Assembly (NCBI GenBank): GCA_047495785.1
Contig: JBLDXI010000003.1
Span: forward strand, 496,001 to 560,000
Reading direction: 5' to 3'
Source of the DNA: Lepidodermella squamata
Taxonomy: Eukaryota > Gastrotricha
DNA: 64,000 nt
Shown here piece by piece: positions 59,891 through 64,000 of this stretch. Both the position numbers and the translations under genes were made by a program. Positions within the stretch are counted from its first letter, which is position 1; the number at the start of each line of letters is the position of its first letter. The notes below the pieces were generated by a model, which did no database searches, had not been told where the DNA came from, and was given only the letters and a program-made list of their open reading frames with translations.

Positions 59891-60639
59891 AAGTATGACC
59901 AATATTTTTTTTGCCTCGCATTTTTTCAATAACTTCGTGACCATGAGGAATTTTTTGGAGCGGTTTTCACCATTTGATAAATCAGGTCTTCGGTAAACTT
60001 TCCTCAAATTTTCGTCAAAATTGGTTCAGAGCGAAGAAATTGGTGACAAAAATGCCGTTTGCGGTTTCAATTAAGAATTCTCATTTTTGAAAAATGGCAT
60101 TTTTCAGGTTTTTTGGTTTGGCGGCATCATCCTGTGGAAAAGCTTTATTCGGTCATTTTCTTCGTTGGGAATTAGATCAATAACACGTCTCCAACAGAGA
60201 AATTCATCTTGACACCCACAGAAAAGTTCTTATCCACCAACAGCGATCCGAAATGGCTTTTTGAATTTTTTTGAGTGGTCTGTGCCAACCTGGTGATGCC
60301 GCAAGTTTCGGACAGTCGTATGATTTTTTTTTTGGAATCGGTGACTCCGATTAGTCACAGGCCATCTCTCAAACGGCTCAAATCCTCAGGGAAGAGTGAT
60401 GATCAGCTCTTGCCATATTGGACGCAAAAATGCCATTTTTCAAAAATGAGAATTCTTAATTGAAACCGCAAACGGCATTTTTGTCACCAATTTCTTCGCT
60501 CTGAACCAATTTTGACGAAAATTTGAGGAAAGTTTACCGAAGACCTGATTTATCAAATGGTGAAAACCGCTCCAAAAAATTCCTCATGGTCACGAAGTTA
60601 TTGAAAAAATGCGAGGCAAAAAAAATATTGGTCATACTT
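59891..60639. mobile_element. 749-bp foldback element, unit 2 copy
   Basis: Same as 43083-43831, TA-flanked, arms intact. Confidence 0.85.
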
Positions 60640-61595
60640 TAGATAATTATAAATATTCCGTAATTTTTGTACGATATAAATGACTAGTGCTGAAATTAAT
60701 ACGGAAGGCGCTGCAATAGCCATGTTTTGAAAGAACGAAAGTCAGCTTTTAGCTCAGGAGTAATCCTAATTCGGGTTCGGGTCTTTCCAGCTTTTTTTGT
60801 TCCACCCATCTTGCTGTGGTTCCGGATTCAACAATCGGCCGTCTATATTCTCGTATTCATCGAAATATTATCATCAAATTCTAGTCCTCACAATTAAAAA
60901 TTCAAGCTCTTAGAGGCTGTGCGCAGCTTGGAACCGGCAACCGTCTATCCTCGCGGGTCTAAACAGGTGCTCCATGTCTCCTTCCTGTTCTTTTTTCTTC
61001 AGCTTCTGATGCCGTACTTTCGCTGGTCACGCCTCGCACTTTTTACCTCAGTTTGCTCCCATACTCAGTTTGGACAGAGAACAAAAAGTACCCAAAGAAT
61101 GAAAAAAGCATGCCCGTCATCAAATGTTGCCCGTCGGTGAAATTAACTCAATCGACAGAATTGATTTAATAATTTTACTTCACCGAATGTCCGTGGCAAG
61201 CCTTGACAATTCGGCCGAGTTTTCGCTTGTGAGCTGACAGCGAATGAGTTGACAGTTCACCGAGTTCTTGTTTCGTTAATATTGCTTTTCTTTCCAAACT
61301 ACTTGTTCCTCGCGTATTGTTTGTCTTTTTTAAATTGAGACTAAGTTAATGTATGTTTTTCTATAATTTTGCTTGATTTACGGATGGAAATCTGATCAAA
61401 TACTTGATCATTAATTTTTATAATAGGCGTGAACCGTGAAGCCTTAAAATTCAGGGCTCCGACATTACCTTAGTAATTTTTTCTCCACTAGGCTTTCCTT
61501 AAATAACGCTGTTCAAATAATATCTAAATTGGAAGAAAAATAGACATTTTTTCGGCTAATTTTTATTAAAGCTCGACCAACTTATCAGCAAAATG

Positions 61596-63342
61596 TCACT
61601 TTAAATGTAAAATATTTGACAGCGAGCTTAACGTATCTGTTTGCTGCGATAATTCAGCGGACACTGACAGAAATTCTCTTCGGATAAGTAAAGTGAGGTC
61701 ATAGCATTTCGAGAACAATTCCATTTTTCGGCACGTCTTCTCCGCGTCGCCTGCTGACCCAGAGGACCATAACATTAGCAGCGCCTGGTACATTTGCTTC
61801 TGCAAACGATTCATCCGTCCCGCTATCGATGAGTCATCAACTGAAAGAAAATAATATTGTGAAGGATAGAATACTTGAATGAAATTGGAGGAACTACCAT
61901 GAAAAAATAGGATTCCTAGAATGAGCGAGCTCTCGATGAAGGAAGGATTCAATTGAGCGAGGCAATCAGCCAGCCGACTACATGCGGCAAACGTAGCCTG
62001 GGTAGAAAAAATACGAATTTTCATATCAACAAAAAAATAAAAGCTTTTTATCAAAATTCAATGTTTTGTTGACTTTCATTTCCGTGGGAAAAACTATTGA
62101 AACTCCATAGAGAAAACATCGAGGATAAAGAATTCGAAATCCAATAATTTTGCGGATGAAATCCAGTTTCAAGTTAGAACCGTGACCCCTCTTGCACCTG
62201 ATCGATTTTCTCGGGTGCGAAGCTCTGATACATAGAAAAGGTACCGTGATGCATTCAGTTCCTGATGCAGAAGCGATTTGAATACGCTTTGGTGAATGTC
62301 AATGGTCGGCCCTGGCCATACTGGAGTATAACCCTGCAAGACATTATTTTTCGTCCGCTATCTTATTTTGCTGAAAAGAATACAAAGCGAGGATATAATT
62401 TTAAGGATTTAGGCACCCTGTTGTTGTAGTTTTCCTATTGGATTTTGTGATCTTCCGCTAATAGGAGGTGGACACAAAATTGCTTACTTTGAACATCGGG
62501 TAAGATTGAAGTGTAAGTTGCGAAAGTTCGTTACACATGCCGAGGGTCGAAGGAGGGCTCCCGTTCGGCAGGCTGTTGAAGAGCGCTTTCACATGAATTA
62601 CGCTCGTCGATCTGATCGCATCCAAATCTTCTTGGGTGAGATATATTGGGTCTATTCCTGAGCGAAACCAATATTGTTCAGTGAAGATACGATCATTAAG
62701 CGGCAATGTCTCAACCTTTGAAAAAATTGCCATATTCCTCACATATCATCGACTCGAATGCAGTTTGCTCCAGGCCCAACTTGACCACTGTTTCGATATT
62801 ATTGATAGCCGCAGAGGGTCTTTTCAGCGGTACTGATTCCAGGCCGTGAAAAAGCGTGAAAGCATTGGCTGTGCACATCATCATAGCTTCAGCTCTAGGT
62901 CCTAGTTTATTTTGCGGATTTGGGATTATCACAGGAGGGGATAGTCGAGTATCCTTCCTGGATATGGAATCCGATGATGCATTCGAGTCACTTTCGCCTG
63001 ATTCTTTTGTCATGAATTTACCTTTAAAATTGGGGAAATTATAGTTGATTGAAGAATAAGGGGTTTATGCTTACTTTGCAAACCAACCGACAAGCATTTA
63101 TCGTAACGGCATCGCTTACACATTTTCCCCTTCAAATGACTGGCTAATTTGCAAGGCGAGTTCTTTAATTGGTGGCCTCCGTTGGTTTCCTGTTGATCTT
63201 GTACACACACTAACCCATGAGGTTTTTCGCAGTGGCGCCTGAAGAACTTTTGACACGCCTCGCATGCTGTAGGCTGGTAGTCTTTGCGTCTAGGAACGAC
63301 AGAAGTGCAAATTTTACATAAAACAGCGTTGACAGGTGGCAT
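61596..63342 (-). CDS. divergent nuclear receptor E, unit 2 copy
   Basis: Exons 63342-63075, 63021-62716, 62657-62488, 61997-61898 and 61840-61596. It encodes the same 362 residues as the copy at 44788. The single substitution found between the units (61104) lies outside it, downstream of its stop. Confidence 0.8.
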
Positions 63343-63889
63343 TTTAAAACGATGAAAAATGTGTTTATACTGGAGAGAGGTAAAAGCAGTGCTATAGGGT
63401 GCGACACCCTAAAAAAATCGATGTAGAACGAGATGAATGACATCTGAGCTGCTACTTCTAGTTCAACAACTGAATACAGGAGAATCATCTCTCATTACGG
63501 ACGAAAAAACACGAGCAGATTTAATTATGAATTCGCGCTATAGATCTGCTTCTTCGGTTACCATGTTTAACGATTGAGATTTGAACTAAATGTGATTTGA
63601 ACTGAAAGCCTGAACGCCGGAGACGCAGCAAGTTTTCAGCTTTAGCTCGGGGTTGCTCCGGGGAAGTTTGCAACATTTTAATAGATAATTGCATTCATCG
63701 CCTCAGCCTAATCTCAAATAGAACCACGGGATTTGCTGATAAGCGATGTAAGAAAAGATGAACAGCGCGAAAACTCCCCTGATATTTATTTTCGCCTTCT
63801 GATGCTCAATTTCTCAACATCTGGCGCCTGGCTCACATGGTGTTTGCAGCATAGGCAATAGTATCTTAGAAGCTATCTGACGCTGAATC

Positions 63890-64000
63890 ATGGCTGGAGT
63901 TAACTTCCGATTACTAGAGGCCTGCTACGAAGGGCGAATCGATCAAGTCGAAGCTCTTCTACTCTCTGGCGAGTGCGATGCCAACAACCCCGCTAGTGAA
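63890..64000 (+). CDS. ankyrin/SOCS-box gene, unit 2 copy, cut by window end
   Basis: The first 37 codons are identical to the gene at 47082 (MAGVNFRLLEACYEGRIDQV...). The rest lies beyond the window. Confidence 0.8.
   Translation, partial: MAGVNFRLLEACYEGRIDQVEALLLSGECDANNPASE

Larger units (their letters stand above)
48540..64000. repeat. tandem duplication, unit 2 (runs off window)
   Basis: A near-identical second copy of 31734-47192. Differences found by offset are AA inserted at 56153-56154 and G44296 changed to A61104. The copy does not diverge before the window ends, so its right edge is unseen. Confidence 0.95.

Noticed and set aside
1-64000. CRISPR arrays, bacterial operons, phage genes
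   Set aside because: Repeats are not spacer-interleaved, genes are intron-bearing and the families are metazoan.

Overview
The window is animal (metazoan) nuclear DNA. Genes are split by short GT-AG introns (often 50-70 bp, with TTTCAG-type acceptors). The encoded families are metazoan: Cys-loop ligand-gated ion channel, nuclear receptors, Ly6/three-finger protein, PAN/apple proteins, cystatin, and ankyrin plus SOCS-box proteins. There are no operons, bacterial genes or CRISPR arrays. A compact-genome invertebrate, probably a protostome, fits best; I could not fix the phylum.

Left part (1-12 kb): a multi-exon gene for a transposase-like protein with an SDNCPGQ...N / FLVSGHS signature (633-5135, +); a large Cys-loop receptor gene (5959-9422, -) whose eight exons I could join without a phase conflict (961 codons) and which carries two tandem copies of an extra extracellular module ahead of the channel; a LINE scrap (about 9.95-10.05 kb); and a small GPI-type Ly6 gene (11547-11929, +).

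Middle part (12-31.7 kb): duplicated and decaying material. It holds an intronless ankyrin/SOCS-box gene (14349-15386) with a 3' fragment copy near 26.9 kb, a cystatin-like gene (16731-17024) with a frameshifted copy (25207-25472), three PAN-domain secreted-protein loci (one with a broken start), three fragments of an SGNH-hydrolase gene, a chimeric gene joining a zinc-finger ORF to the tail of a nuclear receptor (19844-21891), an R2-type retrotransposon remnant (23624-24968), a pogo-like MITE (25693-26197), a non-autonomous hAT element with a perfect 8-bp target duplication (29357-30643), several foldback repeats and two telomere-like CCCTAA tracts.

Right part (31.7-64 kb): a 16,806-bp unit starts at 31734 and begins again at 48540, running off the window. 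By constant offset I found only two differences between the copies: a 2-bp insertion and one substitution. Each unit holds an SGNH-hydrolase fragment, four divergent nuclear-receptor genes on the minus strand (B, C, D, E; five exons each, shared intron phases 1-1-0-1), one intact membrane-anchored SGNH-hydrolase gene on the plus strand, a TA-flanked MITE, a 749-bp foldback element and an intronless ankyrin/SOCS-box gene. With the chimeric locus at 20-22 kb, the window carries nine nuclear-receptor-derived loci. The order PAN - SGNH fragment - nuclear receptor occurs at both 18.5-21 kb and 31-34 kb, so the array grew by repeated segmental duplication.

Exon borders were placed by eye from splice consensus, phase and paralogue comparison. 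Family names rest on recognised motifs, not on a database search.
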